The notes below the pieces were generated by a model, which saw nothing but the letters and a program-made list of their open reading frames with translations, was not told the origin of the DNA and searched no databases. A program made the translations under genes and the position numbers. 31,345 bases of DNA from Choristocarpus tenellus KU-1152 (lineage: Eukaryota > Phaeophyceae): assembly GCA_964200185.2 (NCBI GenBank), contig CAXNAD020000083.1, positions 1-31,345 of the forward strand, read 5' to 3'. This document shows, piece by piece, positions 1 through 13,500 of the stretch. Position 1 is the stretch's first letter, and every line of letters starts with the position of its first letter.

Positions 1-50
1 AAATTGACCCCAAATGGACAGCCGCCACCCCCTCCCGGTTACTTTGAGCC
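1..50 (-). mobile_element. MITE family 2, partial copy at window edge
   Basis: These bases match the reverse complement of the left end of the element at 23929-24109: a block reading TTGACCCCAAATGGA, then a C-rich tract, then the terminal ACTTTGAGCC. The rest of the element lies outside the window. It is non-coding. The assignment rests on alignment by eye to two other copies. Confidence 0.6.
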
Positions 51-1463
51 TCAAATTATACTGGTTGAGCGATTGGACATGATTGTGTCCATGAGGAATT
101 TGTTTTCTTCATCTTAGCGCGTTTTCTGTGGTGGTTCTGACATTAATCTTGCCCGTTATGAGACTGCACACCTTCTTTGTGGGTGTTTAGAGTGGGAAGG
201 GCAATTGCTTCTTCCCCATGTTGCCTTGAAACCGCGACCCATTTCATTAAAGAACCCCCTTGGCAGACCATGATATGACTCAAATTCCTCCCCCTAAGAG
301 TAGCAACAGAAGAGGGGACTTCGTCTGGAACATTCTCCCATTACCCACGTCTATTACTGAAGCTGTTGGTGGAATTCAGTCCTAGGTATTGAGTGGGAAT
401 GCCCTGCAACTCTCACCCAAAATTAGAGATAACTCGTCTCCAAAAAGAAGCTACATGGCCATTTGGACACACTTTGACCCACAGATCTCCCTCCCTCACA
501 GTCCAGTCTGGCATTTCTACCTCTCTTTAATGGTGATTGTAGAATGTCCCTCCAACAGTTAAAGTTACTATAAAACTTCTTCGTTTACAAAACCAATATT
601 GTAAAGAGTGAAAGTATCGTAGAGGGTACGAGATATTCCTATTTTTGTCCATTTGGGGCTTGGCTTCCCAAGGGTTATAGAATGACATTTTACCTACTCA
701 AGAACATTTTGGAGTAGGTAAAATGTATACGTTATGAAAAGATTTGTTCAGGACAAGGACAGTGGCACTTGTAACAAACACAACAGTCAAACTTACATCA
801 AAATTGCAACATTGAATTTTGGTGCCCAAACGGACACGGCTCTATCCTCTAAGATGCTTTGACTCTATATACCTTCTAAGATACGTTTGACTCTTACTGC
901 ACTGTTCAGATCAATCAAATTGGGACGGTTGATTTCTCTATTGTTTGTAACTTTGCAACACAATTTGACATATATCCTTAAGGTATTTCCAAAAAATGCG
1001 GAATATGCGCATTATGCAGGCATTCTTACAATGAAACTATAGATGCCTCTAGTTTACACTGACTCGCTTCCCTCAGAAAAAATAAAACAGATTCGGTGGG
1101 GACTTACAAGCGGAAGTGTTCATTTACACAACAATTTCGCCTCAATTGAAACAATGATATGGTTGGAATTTTGGAACTAATTTTTATAAATTGTGAGTCA
1201 AAACTTTAGAAATAATTTCTGATATATGCCATTCCCTTTATGTCTCAACTGTCAAGCTGTTTCTTAATTAATCGTCTCAATATTTTCAGCTTCAGACAAG
1301 TTCGATCTATTTCAGGATATTTGCCCAAACATAATTAACATGTGGAACTTCACCTGTTCCTTACCCTTCTCCGCATTCTAGCCAAACAGTGTATGATTTA
1401 TTTCCTAAGAGATCAAATTTAATATTTGATTACACTCCTACAATACCTCAATACAATTTGCAG
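51..1463. other. Non-coding region upstream of the first recognised exon
   Basis: I see no exon with the GGAI repeat pattern, no convincing start codon with a signal peptide and no RNA gene here. The only clear feature is the MITE at 605-895. The first exons of the beta-helix gene may lie here unrecognised or, more likely, left of the window. Confidence 0.5.
605..895 (+). mobile_element. MITE family 1, copy 1, with doubled right end
   Basis: The left terminus (GAGTGAAAGTATC, then AGAGGGTACGA) and the right terminus (CCTCTAAGATGCTTTGACTC, ending at 866) are inverted repeats. The centre holds the family's hairpin around 692-720. A second right-end-like sequence, CTTCTAAGATACGTTTGACT, follows at 873-894, so this copy seems to carry two right termini in tandem. 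There is no coding capacity. Confidence 0.8.
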
Positions 1464-1547
1464 ACGGAGATGGGGGAGCAATATATGCTGAGGCGTCAAC
1501 AACTCTAGACTTTGGAGGCACTTCCACCTTTCATGGTAACAGTGCTG
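1464..1547 (+). CDS. Exon A: single beta-helix repeat
   Basis: Acceptor ATTTGCAG, donor GTAAGTTA. The 84-nt exon has phase 1 at both ends and encodes one repeat with core GDGGAIYAEA and end FHGNSAG. It most resembles exon G, which places it as first member of the duplicated six-exon block. Confidence 0.82.
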
Positions 1548-4500
1548 GTAAGTTATGTCCTTCATCAATCAATATTCTTGCCCCGGAGACAGTGAAATTA
1601 GCGTCAGTTCCATGTATCTTGTCTGTTCTCAATATTGATGGAATAGGAGACTGTATTAATGTTAAGTTGTGAGCCAGGTGGACTAATGGCATACATATTC
1701 AGCACAATAAGTTCAAAAATCAACAATTCAATGTTCAATGCTGTAAGTCAAATGTTGCATAACAAAATAACCACAATATAGTAAGAGAACAGTGCTCAAC
1801 AAGTTCAAGAGCGAAATGGTTGATCCTTTGCTTAGTTCTTCTGTATACTCCAACTCATTACACCAGGCACCACAGTGACATGCAGGTGCGCATCCTCAAA
1901 ATTCATCCTCAATGCTGACAACCACTTCTGTGCACATCTGTCACCAGTTGCTAATTCGATATGATGCATTGTGAGCAGATCCTAAATATAACCACAATGT
2001 AGATTTGTTGTAATTGCTGTACTGTATAATAGCTGAGGAATTTTCTGCAGATGGTGGCAGTATCTTTCCCACACCGTATGGCATTTATTTTCTCTTGTTT
2101 GTGCATACGATGCTCTAGAGAAAATATTATGCTACTGGAAACATTTCTACACTATTAATGATTTGGGTCTTACCAAATTTGACAGGTTTAAGTGGAGGAG
2201 CTATTCAAATATATGGCTCGAGCAATCTGAGGATGCCAGGGGTATTGTACTTTGAAAGTAACACAGCGGGTAAGTGGAAGGATAGCGTAGGGGTTGATTT
2301 AGTATAGCACAATAAATTTATTGAAGAACTAAAGTATGTGGGATAATTTGTTGTAGTTGTTGTGATCCATGTTGCATTTTATTGATCTACTTTCAATTGT
2401 GTGAAATCCCCAAGGAGTTGTATCTGCAGTATTCATTGAAGCTTGACTCAAAATTTCCCACTACGACGTTTCGAAAATGCTCACAGAGAGAGATGGAGGA
2501 GCTATAGCAGCAGAGAGTGTTTCAACAATTGTCTCCGAAGGCAGTGCTCACTTTGTAAGAAATGTTGCAAGTAAGTGCAAGGTCGATGTGGTTTCACACA
2601 ACGGATGCTCGATCCAGTATAGAAGATGTTGATCCCAATCATAACATCTCTTCTGTACACCTATGCACTAGCGTAATGCCTAACATAGACATAATTGACA
2701 GTTATCATCTGATCAACAGCATGAGATTCATCATATTTGTATCCTTTTTTTTTAATTACTCTCTACATCTTCCTTTCTACTACTGACATTACTATTGCCA
2801 ATATATTTGCACGACTTAGCATGATTTGAAATCAGTTTGGGTATACTATGTTGATATTGTCTCTAAACTACAAAAATGCTGGTCACTGTTCTGCTTAAAA
2901 TTTAACTCCACCGTTGTAATCCCACACCCACTTTTTGGTTGCCCTCTAGTCTTACTTTTTAATCTTCTCCAAAAACCCAATACAGTTGAGATCATTATTG
3001 GTCACATTCATCTTGAATCAGTTCAGACTTTCTTTCAGCACCAATTGAAACCAATGACATAAACAAAATATTTAAAATACATTTTATTGCTGCAATTTGT
3101 AGTGTGAAACACTTATTGGTGTATTCATATTCCTTTGGTACGTTCAAGTCTCATGCTCTTTCTGAAGTGACCTGAATACCTTGAGATTTATTCACTGCGT
3201 CCATATTGATAAACTTGTTTTTTCATGTGAATACACTCTACACAAGAATATCTGACGGCAACAGTCCAACGTAACACTCAAGTGCACACCTTTTACTCGA
3301 AAACGTTTCACATAATTACAGATGATGACGGAGGAGCTCTAAGTGCACATGAAAATTGTACCTTCTCCTTTGGAGGCAATACCACCTTTGTCAGCAATTT
3401 TGCTGGTGAGTGCGAGGACCATGTATGTCCACCAGAGATGACTGTTTTAAAAATAATCTTCTAGAGGCTTTCTATTGCATGTATTGAAATCTGATGTCCT
3501 CCATGCAGTTAACCTTAGAATGAGGGAGGAGAGAATATACCACATTATTGCTCGTTGGCAGTGGGTATTCTAGATTATCTTGTCCAACTGTAGTACATCT
3601 TCGATACTGCAATGTACTGTCTACTTCTTCTAGGATATAGTTACGGACAACATCAATCCACTAAATCGCAAGAGATACCTCAAACGATCCCTTGATTTGA
3701 ACTATCCTCTGCTTACGTATTCTGACCAATGCCACTACTACTGCCAATGTCTTTGTAGAGCTATGCAATGTCTTTGTAGAGCTATGGATGAACTGAAATG
3801 AGTGCAGTAGACTATATTGATGCCATCTGTGAAATGCGGAGTTTGCAATAAGAAATCTGCTAGATTTTCACAACTCAGCCATGTGACCTTTCACACAACT
3901 CAGATGAAGCCCTCCAGTTCTACTCTTTAACTTCATTTCTCGAAACATATGTAGAGATTGGGCCTGAAATGATTTGTATATCGGCTAGATCATTTGATAC
4001 AAGCGTTGCTTCTGCACCAACTTGAAGAAATGGCATGTTCTTCGTTGCAAGAGTTGCTGGTATATGAATTTCTATGTGAGGAACTTAAGTCTCATACTTT
4101 TTTGGAGTGTCCTGTATACACTAAAGTTCATTCATCACCTCAATGCCGGTGAACTTGGCACATCTGGACTATTAGGACTAGCTGAATGAACCTAGAGCTC
4201 AAGAGGAACATATTGTCCTATCCTGTACCCATCTCCACATTCTTGTCCCATAGTATGGGTTCTATTTACTAAGAGGTAGAATTGAACTTCGAATCTCATT
4301 TGTGTATCACCTCACAGTGAAATATCTTAGAGGGTAGGAGTTTTGCCCTGTTTGTTTGAGCTTGGCTTCCCACGTTTTTCATTACATGTTTCGGAGTTGG
4401 TAAAATGTGTAACGTTATGAAAAGGTGTGCCTGGAACAAGGATATTGCCAGTTCTTAACAAACACAATAGTCAAAATTACATCCAGATCGCCACATTGGA

Positions 4501-7500
4501 TTTTGATGTCCAAATGGACGCGACCCTACCCTCTAAGATACTTTGGCTCTCAAAACAATTCCAGACGATACTGGAGGGGCTATAAACGCTCGGGAACTAT
4601 CCATGCTCAACTTTGAAGGAAATTCCACTTTTTATAATAATAGTGCAGGTAAGTCCATGCGTTCTCTCTTTTATTTAATGAGAAAGGTTGTTGTGTCAAT
4701 CTTCGTACAGTTCAGCCTGGAGTGGAACAAGTGTTGGGTGAACTGTGATTTGATTTAATTTGGAATAAGGAATTAGTTACTAGATATCTCTTAGACATCC
4801 ACAACTTAACCATTGTTACACCACGCCAAACTCAAATGATAGCCTCCTGTGCAGCTATTCTTCTCTCCTCCTCAAACGTATACTCTCAGATTTGGTTAGG
4901 ATTGCCCAATATTGAGGTTGAATCAGAAAATTTAAACTTTGTTTCCAGAACCAATCAAAAGAAATGATACAGTTAGAATCTTCGGAATATTGTTAAGATT
5001 GCGATTCAACGTGTCAAGAAGGGTAGCTGTTTGACGCATTTCCCTTTTACACTTTCAAGTTTTGGCTGCTTCCTCGGTGACGAATGCACCTTCTATTTCA
5101 TCTATTGCCTCAATATTGAAAAGGTTTGGACACATCTGTACCGTTAAGGATGTGTACATGAAACTAATCCCCACAAGGAATTTCCTTCATCACCTCCCCA
5201 TTCTAGATACTTAGTTTGAGTTCTATTATTGAGATGTAGATATTAATTTTGAATCCTCTCCTGTAGCTCGTTGACGCATTTACAGATAATATAGGAGGAG
5301 CTGTTCATGCTTCCACATCGTGCATTCTCAACTTCAATGGCGGTTCCAACTATCATACTAAGAGTGCTGGGAAGGCCATGCGTTTTTGTTTTTTAACTGA
5401 GCAAAATTTATATACCAATGTTGATGTATAAATAAGGATGGAGTGGAACTGGGGCTAGTTTATTTATGGCTATTACAACCTGTCAATACGGAATTGATGT
5501 TTACAACTCTTTCATACACTACTAACATGCATCTTATCACAATCCTACACCCACCTCAACTGATGCTCTACAGTGCAATTATTCTATTCTCCTGAAAACT
5601 TGTGTATGTAGATGCATTCAAGACTGATAAATATTGAAGTCTGAACATAGTTTTTTGAAAATCTGTTTCCAGCACTATCTAAAAGCAATTCATAAGAAAT
5701 GTTTGCAATAAGAATTCAGTATTTTGTTGAGAAGAGTTTAAAAAGTCGTTGGTGTATGATTTTTTTTGTAGTTGATAACCTAGCCTGTTTCGACATTGAC
5801 TTAGCTGGATTGAGCTTCAATTTTTTCTCATTGTTTTCTCCATCTGAACAGATTGAACTATTATTGGATAGGTGCATAAACCTGATTCCCACAAGGAAAT
5901 CCTTACTAATACTTCACTTATCTTCTTGTTCGTTAAATACAGAATCATGTCTCTCTTGGAAAAAAAATTTTTAGACGTAAAATATCAGTCTCCATGAGTC
6001 GAGTCAACATGATGAAACCACCAATATCCGAATTATTTCTTATCCCTAACATTGAAATAATTTCAGGAACGAATGGAGGTGCTATATATTTTCGAGACTC
6101 AACCACTCTTACTCTCAAAGACCATTCTATGTTTTTCGGCAACAGTGGTGAGTCCATGCGTTTCTTGTTGGAATGGCGACGCCTTTTCGAAGTTTTTTTC
6201 TTTCTGTTCAGAACACCAGTCAAGTTGAAAATTCTTCAATTTTTTGTAGCGAGCAAGTTAGACTAGTGTTGTTTATGTGGCAACAGTTTAGTGACTACCT
6301 TCAACAAGGTTACGCACCAAGAAAATCTGTTTAGTGCTGCAAGTCATACTTTGTAACCCAACCTGTGTTGATAGAGATGGAAGTACCTGTTGAAGATCAA
6401 TTCTAAAATGGTCAATTCTTTCCTCAAGTATATTCCGTGCAGTGGAATTTAATGCAGCCGTAAGACATCAACATGCAGGTTCACACTCTTATTATTTAAT
6501 TTGTGTGGGAAACCACTTTGGTAAACTCTTTGCACTTCCAGGAGTTAGGAGAAAAGGTACTGAAAATATTTCGACGTTGTGCAATGCGAACGGATCATGA
6601 AAAAGATGTGCTTTTCAATTTGTTGAAAATGCTACACTGTGTAATATGCTGATAACTGTTCTATACATAATCGCATTTTCTCTTTTATAGATATCACAAT
6701 ATTGGTCTCTATTTTGAGCATTAAATGTTTTGAAAAAAACATCATATCAAATAGCAAAGTTTCCTCCGTCTGTCATAATAAAGTACACATGTTCAAATTT
6801 TACAGGCATAGAAAAAAATGGAGGAGCAATTCGAATCTTTGAGTCAAGCAATCTGACCATGCTAGGAGTTATCTCCTTTGAAAACAACGCAGCGGGTAAG
6901 TGGAAGTATAGCGTATTGGTTGATGTTGTAGAATGCAATACATTTATTACAGCACTGAAGGATATTAAATATATCGATTTATAGGAAAATGTATCTGAAA
7001 ATCATTTCTCATCTGCTTCGTTTGTTTCCATAATGTGAATACCCTCGGTGTTCATCTAAAATTATGCCTCGAGCTTGAATCTTTACTCTCCACTTAAATA
7101 GTCCCCATCCCATTTCTTCCCACATATGTGCAGGAAATGATGGAGGAGCCATAGCTGTGAGTAAAGCTTCGACAGTCTTCTCTGAAGGCACTTCCACATT
7201 TGCAAGAAATTCTGCACGTATGTCAGAGGACCATGTGACCATGTACCCGATATTCTTGGTCTGATAGAGAAGATCTACCAGTTGTGCTTTCATATCAATA
7301 ATGAAAATATTATTTTTGCATTTGAGGTCAGCACTTCAAAAGTATCTGTGGGGGGGGTGGGGTCTACACCAGGGTGTCCATTCGGGCCCTGACCAATAGA
7401 AGTGGACTTGAATTATCCATACAACACATGCAACCAAATTTAACCAAGAATCGTGACATGGAAAAATGGGACCCAACTGGACGGCCACCACCACCCCCCC

Positions 7501-10500
7501 GATACATTGAGTCAGCCTGAGAAATAAGATATTTTTTTTCGACATCGGCAAGACAAATTCATAGTTCAATTCGATCTGCATAATAATGTTTCTCTATGCT
7601 GATGCACTAGTGTAATGCGTAACAGACATAATCAACAGTTACCATCTGATCAACAGTGTGAGATACCTCATTTATGTCCTTTTTGAAATACTCTGTATCT
7701 TCCTTTGCAATACTTACATTACTTTTATCAACGCCTTTACATGGCTCAGCATAATTTGGAATCAATTTGGGTAAACTATGTTGATACTGTCTCTAAAATA
7801 CAAAAATGCTAGCCATTGTTCTGCTCAAAATTCACAAGTCCACAGTTGTAACCCCACACCCACTTTTTTGTTGCTCCTCAAGTCTTACTTTTTAATCTGC
7901 TCCAAAAAAATCAACAAACTTTCTTTCAGCACCAATTGAAACCAATTCATCACAGAATATTTGAAATATTTTTTTTGCTGCAGTTTGTAGTGTTGAAACG
8001 CTTATTGGTGTATGCATATTCCTTTGGCACGTTCAAGTCTCATGCTGTTTCTGAAGTGTGACCTGATACCTTGAAATTTATTCACTGTGTCCATATTGAT
8101 AAACTTGTTATATCATGTGAATACACTCTACACAAGAATATCTGATGGCAACAGTCCAACGTATCACTCGAGTGCACACCTTTCACTCGAAAACACTTCA
8201 CATAATTACAGATGATGACGGAGGAGCTCTAACTGCGAATGAAAATTGTACCTTCTTCTTTAGAGGCAATACCACCTTTGTCAGCAACTTTGCTGGTGAG
8301 TGCGAGGACCATATATGTCCACCAGAGATGGCTGTTTTTTAAAGAAAAATCTTCTAGAGGCTTCATATGCAGTCAAATTATCTTAGAGGGTAGAGCCATG
8401 TCCTTTTGGGGCCTAATAACCAATGTTGCAATTTTGATGTCAACATCCTTGTTCGGAACTCAACCTTTCATAACGTATACATTTATCTACTCCGAAACTT
8501 TCAGAGTAGGTAAATTGCCGTAAAAACCCTGTGGGATGTCAGACCCCAAACAAACAAACAGGGCAAAATTCGTACCCTCTAAGATGCTTTGACTCTATTG
8601 CACGTATAGAAATCTGGCATCCTTCTTGCATGATGAGAGAATATGCCACGTTATTGCTCATTGGCAGTGGGTATTCTAGATGATCTTGACCAAATGTAGG
8701 ACATCTTCCATACTGCATGTACTGTCTACTTCCTCTAGGATATATTTAGAGACTATCAATCCACTTAAGAGCAAGTTTATCTATTCTTGCCATTGCCATT
8801 GCTACTGCCACTGTCTGTGTAGAGTTATGAATGAACTGAATTGAGTGCAGTAGACTATATTGATGCCATCTGTGAAATGCAGTGTTTGTGATAAGAAATT
8901 TGCTAGATTTTCTCAACTCAGATGAAGCCCTCAAATCCTACTCTTAAACCCCCTTTCTCGAAACATATGTAGAGATTGGGTCTAGAAAGATTTGGGCTAG
9001 ATCATTTTATGAAAGCTTTGCTTCTGCACCAACTTGAAGAATTGGCATTAGGTGAATGAATCTAGAGCTCTATATGATATATTATTCTATCCTGCGAGCC
9101 AAAGTATCATAGAGGGTAGAGCCGCGTCCATTTGGGGTTCAAAGTCCAATGTTGCGATTTGATTTAATTTTGGCTATCGTATTTGTTAGGAAGTGTCTAT
9201 AACTACGTTTCGGACAAACCTTTTCGTAACGTATACATTTTACCTACTCCTAAACATTTTGGAATAGGGAAATGACATAAAACCCCACGAGAAGTAGCCC
9301 CAAATGGACGAACAGGGCAAAACTCGTACCCTCTAAATCACTTTCACTATGTACCTATCTTGACATTCTTGTCCCACAGTATGGGTTCTATTTACTAAGA
9401 AGTGGAACTAAACTTCGAACCCCATTTGTGTACCACCTAAAAAAAAATTCCAGACGATAATGGAGGGGCTATATACGCTTGGGAACTATCGAAGCTCAAC
9501 TTTGAAGGAAATTCCACTTTTTATAATAATAGTGCAGGTAAGTCCATGTGTTCTGTCTTTTATTTAATGAGAATGGTCGGTGTGTCAATGTCTTTTTAAA
9601 GTTCAGCCTGGAGTGGAACAAGTGTTGGGTGAACTGTGATTTTGTTTACTTAAGGTTAGTGTTAGGGTTAGGGTTATTGTAACACCACGCCAAACTCAAA
9701 TGATAGCCTCCAGTGCAGCTATTCTTCTCTCCTCCTCAAACGTATACTCTCAGATTTGGTTAGGATTGCCCAATATTGAGGTTGAATCAGAAAATTTAAA
9801 CTTTGTTTCCAGAACTAATCAAAAGAATGATACAGTTAGAATCTTCGGAATATTGTTAAGATTGCGATTCAACGTGTCAAGAAGGGTAGCTGTTTGACGC
9901 ATTTCCCTTTTACACTTTCAAGTTTTGGCTGCTTCCTCGGTGACGAATGCACCTTCTATTTCATCTATTGCCTCAATATTGAAAAGGTTTGGACACATCT
10001 GTACCGTTAAGGATGTGTACATGAAACTAATCCCCACAAGGAATTTCCTTCATCACCTCCCCATTCTAGATACTTAGTTTGAGTTCTATTATTGAGATGT
10101 AGATATTAATTTTGAATCCTCTCCTGTAGCTCGTTGACGCATTTACAGATAATATAGGAGGAGCTGTTCATGCTTCCACATCGTGCATTCTCAACTTCAA
10201 TGGCGGTTCCAACTATCATACTAAGAGTGCTGGGAAGGCCATGCGTTTTTGTTTTTTAACTGAGCAAAATTTATATACCAATGTTGATGTATAAATAAGG
10301 ATGGAGTGGAACTGGGGCTAGTTTATTTATGGCTATTACAACCTGTCAATACGGAATTGATGTTTACAACTCTTTCATACACTACTAACATGCATCTTAT
10401 CACAATCCTACACCCACCTCAACTGATGCTCTACAGTGCAATTATTCTATTCTCCTGAAAACTTGTGTATGTAGATGCATTCAAGACTGATAAATATTGA

Positions 10501-13500
10501 AGTCTGAACATAGTTTTTTGAAAATCTGTTTCCAGCACTATCTAAAAGCAATTTCATAAGAAGAATGCTTGGAAGAAACCTTTATGGTTGTAATTTACTG
10601 TTGAAAAATGTTGCTGGTAGATACAGTTCCTGTTCATGTTGTAAACACATAGGTAGCTTCTTCATGGACTATTGTAACTTCAAGTTTAATGGATTGCCTT
10701 AAAATTGACCAACTTGAGACAAACCGTAATAAATTCAACGTGTGTTTAAGTCCAATTACACCTAGGAACTTGTTCAACTATACTTCACCCATCTCCCTTG
10801 TTAAAGATTTGTAGGTCATGGTGTCTACTCTGGTACGAACTACTATGGTGATCTCCCCTTGTAATACCCTTTTACAATTGCAGAAAGACATGGAGGAGCT
10901 CTATATTCCGGAGAATCAAGCGTTTTCAGCTTTGGAGGCTATTCCACTCTCTATAGTAACAGAGCTGGTAAGTCCTTTGTTTCTGTTCTTGTTTGACACG
11001 TTTAATTGTTTTCAGGAGGGAAACTTGAGTTGAGCCACGTCCATTGTTCTTCTATAGCATAGGCGATATGTTCTGTTTTTATTTTGACTGATGGGGGAGT
11101 GAAGCTCGTGTGATGCATGTTAACTAATCAAGAGGCATCTTATACATTGATTAATCTACTACACTTTGTTCTTCATAAATGCAGGTTTAATATTGCATAT
11201 TCTGACAGTAACGATAGTAGCCAATAGTTGAGCTACAATGATCTGTAAAGGATTGATATTTTGCTTCGCTCTCCTATTTACTTCAACTCTACTTTTCAAC
11301 ATACTAAGGATTGCATTCTATTGAAAGAGTGAAAGTAGGGTACAAAATGTAGAGACGAGGGATCACCAAGTACATGCCCCTGTTGGATTTAGCTTGTGAT
11401 TTTGGTTCAAAGTGAGACCGCGCTAAACGAAAAATATTTTGTTTTAAAATATTTTTCCTGATTGTCATTGTTGCGCTGAGTTTACTTTTATGTTAAGTAT
11501 TGTTTGTTCTTGGCAGGTAAGTGTCCCCGCGTGCACAATGTTTTGTGATGATGACACATAAAGTGCAAATCTTGTGGAGTATATATTTTTCAGATTATAT
11601 AGAAATTGTTTGTAGGGAATACTGGGGACAGTATATAGTTTGCATTCATGTATAGTAAGATATCGCTAACCCTATCCCTTCTTCAATATATTACAAGCCT
11701 TGCCTGTTTCTGTTTCTTTATAACAGTCATGCTTGGAGGAGGCATTCGAGTCTACATTGGTGGCACACTGAGTATCACTGGGATCTTGTCCGTAGCAAGC
11801 AACATTGCAGGTACTATTCCAAATTTTCTGAAACTGTTGTTCTTGCAGAGATAAATAGTACCTAGTGACATTTTTCGTATAGGATTGAATACTTTAATAT
11901 GGAAAGGGTTTCTAAAGAGACAGCATCAGCATAGGTCTTGCATTCCTCAGTCATTTGAACCTTAAAGGTCAGGGTTAGGGTTAGAGTATATTTAGAATAA
12001 CAGAAAAGATAACCAGAAAATGATGATGAGTTCATGTATAGCATTCTTTTGCTTAATAGTTCCTTTTGCCTCTTAGAAAGCCTCTGCTAGTTCTCAGAGA
12101 GTAGATTAGCTGCGGTTACTACTGGCCATAAAAAAATATTGTGGCAGTATTCATTTACATTAGTCTTCTTCAGTTTTGTGCTGGTGTATATTTTAGAGGA
12201 AAATTACCCCTCATACTTAAAATATGTATATTAGAGGAAAATATGTTTAATCTATTCTTATGTTGTGCAGTTTTGAGAAGAGGGGTTAGGATCAATGTTG
12301 CACGTCAACATGAATTAAGGATAGGGTTAGGCTTTTGAGAAGGCGTTCTCAACCATTAACTGAAACTTCAAGTCGTGAAATATCATGTATATTGAGGAAT
12401 AATCAATGATTCCAGGAAGTTTGCTATAGCTGTTTGAATATCATTGGAAAGAATGTTCAGTGGAGTCAGATTCCTTAGACATCCACATCCTTCAAATAGC
12501 ATTGAGAAGGCATTGTACTTCGGAGATAGTGATGTATTTGTCTCTATCACTTCTAAGTTGTTACCTTGGTTCCATGCAATTATCTTGGCGATGGTTGGTA
12601 TATAAGATGGTGCGACGGTGAGAATGCTCCCAACTCTTGGTACTTTGAGTTGATGATAAGGTACAAATGTCCCATCAACGGACATCTTGTAAGCTGGGTT
12701 GAATTTTTTTGACAATATTTTTTGGACCGTTTACAGGCCTTACAAATGTTTGCTGTCCCATTCGCTGCACAAACCAGTCTTCCTACCCTCCGAGAATTCC
12801 TGGTCCATATTCAGTAGGTGTTGACCTCGTTCATGTGCACTGGCAAAACCAGTTCTAGCATTCTCTAGCGTTGCTGGACCATGTCTATTGAGTATGGTAC
12901 CGATTGGTGTTCGCTGGTCGGCCAGTCTAACATTATTCTGGCATGTCCAAAATGTGTACTACGTGTTACACCAGGTGGAATATCAATTCGTTTGGTCACT
13001 TAGTGCAAACCGTGAAAAATGTGTGGAACATGCCAAAGGCCAAGCCACCCTTCAGTATGTCAACTATTCATTTTGCTTTGTTTTTTGATACGATACATCA
13101 TGACCAGTTCATACTGAATGTTGATTTGTCTTTTGTACTGGTGATTATTTCCGTTCACATCACTAACTCATCAAAATAATGTCATCAATCCCTTCTAGAA
13201 CATCACAGTACATACGAAGCATAATGACAGTCGCTACCTATCACACATAGATGCATAGGATGTGTCACATGAGTTCTGTCAGATATTGATTCAAGTTTCT
13301 CTCCTTGTTCTTTGTTTTTTTCGTTTCTTCACATTAGAAGTCTTCAGTTGTATATCATGTGTTGATTATTTTTCTTGGCTGGCATTGCCCGCTCATACTA
13401 CATGAAGCCCACTCTGCACTAAATGTACCCGATCCAGACCTGGATGCAGCATAATCCGAGTTAGACACCCTCAGAAACCCTTCTCCGTCAAGGTGACAAG

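Larger units (their letters stand above)
8296..9453 (+). other. Intron D'-E' with two MITEs
   Basis: Counterpart of intron D-E. Two family 1 MITEs (8371-8595 and 9096-9349) lie here, both in reverse orientation. The homologous sites of the first block are uninterrupted. Confidence 0.7.

Noticed and set aside
4030-4062. Exon-like end reading FFVARVAG before GTATATG
   Set aside because: The frame contains a stop just upstream and no acceptor with a repeat core exists; the paralogous region near 9040 has lost it.
4949-5029. Possible 81-nt phase 1-1 exon in intron E-F (reading NDTVRIFGILL ... RRVA)
   Set aside because: The acceptor and frame fit and the text faintly resembles exon B', but there is no GG core and no donor (GTTTGAC lacks GT after the G). 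The copy near 9812 has a frameshift.
10536-10616. Possible 81-nt exon ending in KNVAG before GTAGAT
   Set aside because: Phase and acceptor fit, but the GGAI core is absent, the donor is weak, and the paralogous copy near 5673 contains a stop codon.
12888-13060. Zinc-ribbon-like or LSD1-like reading (CPKC, TPGGISIR, CGTCQ)
   Set aside because: Two in-frame stops break the reading and the cysteine spacing is not kept; most likely chance.
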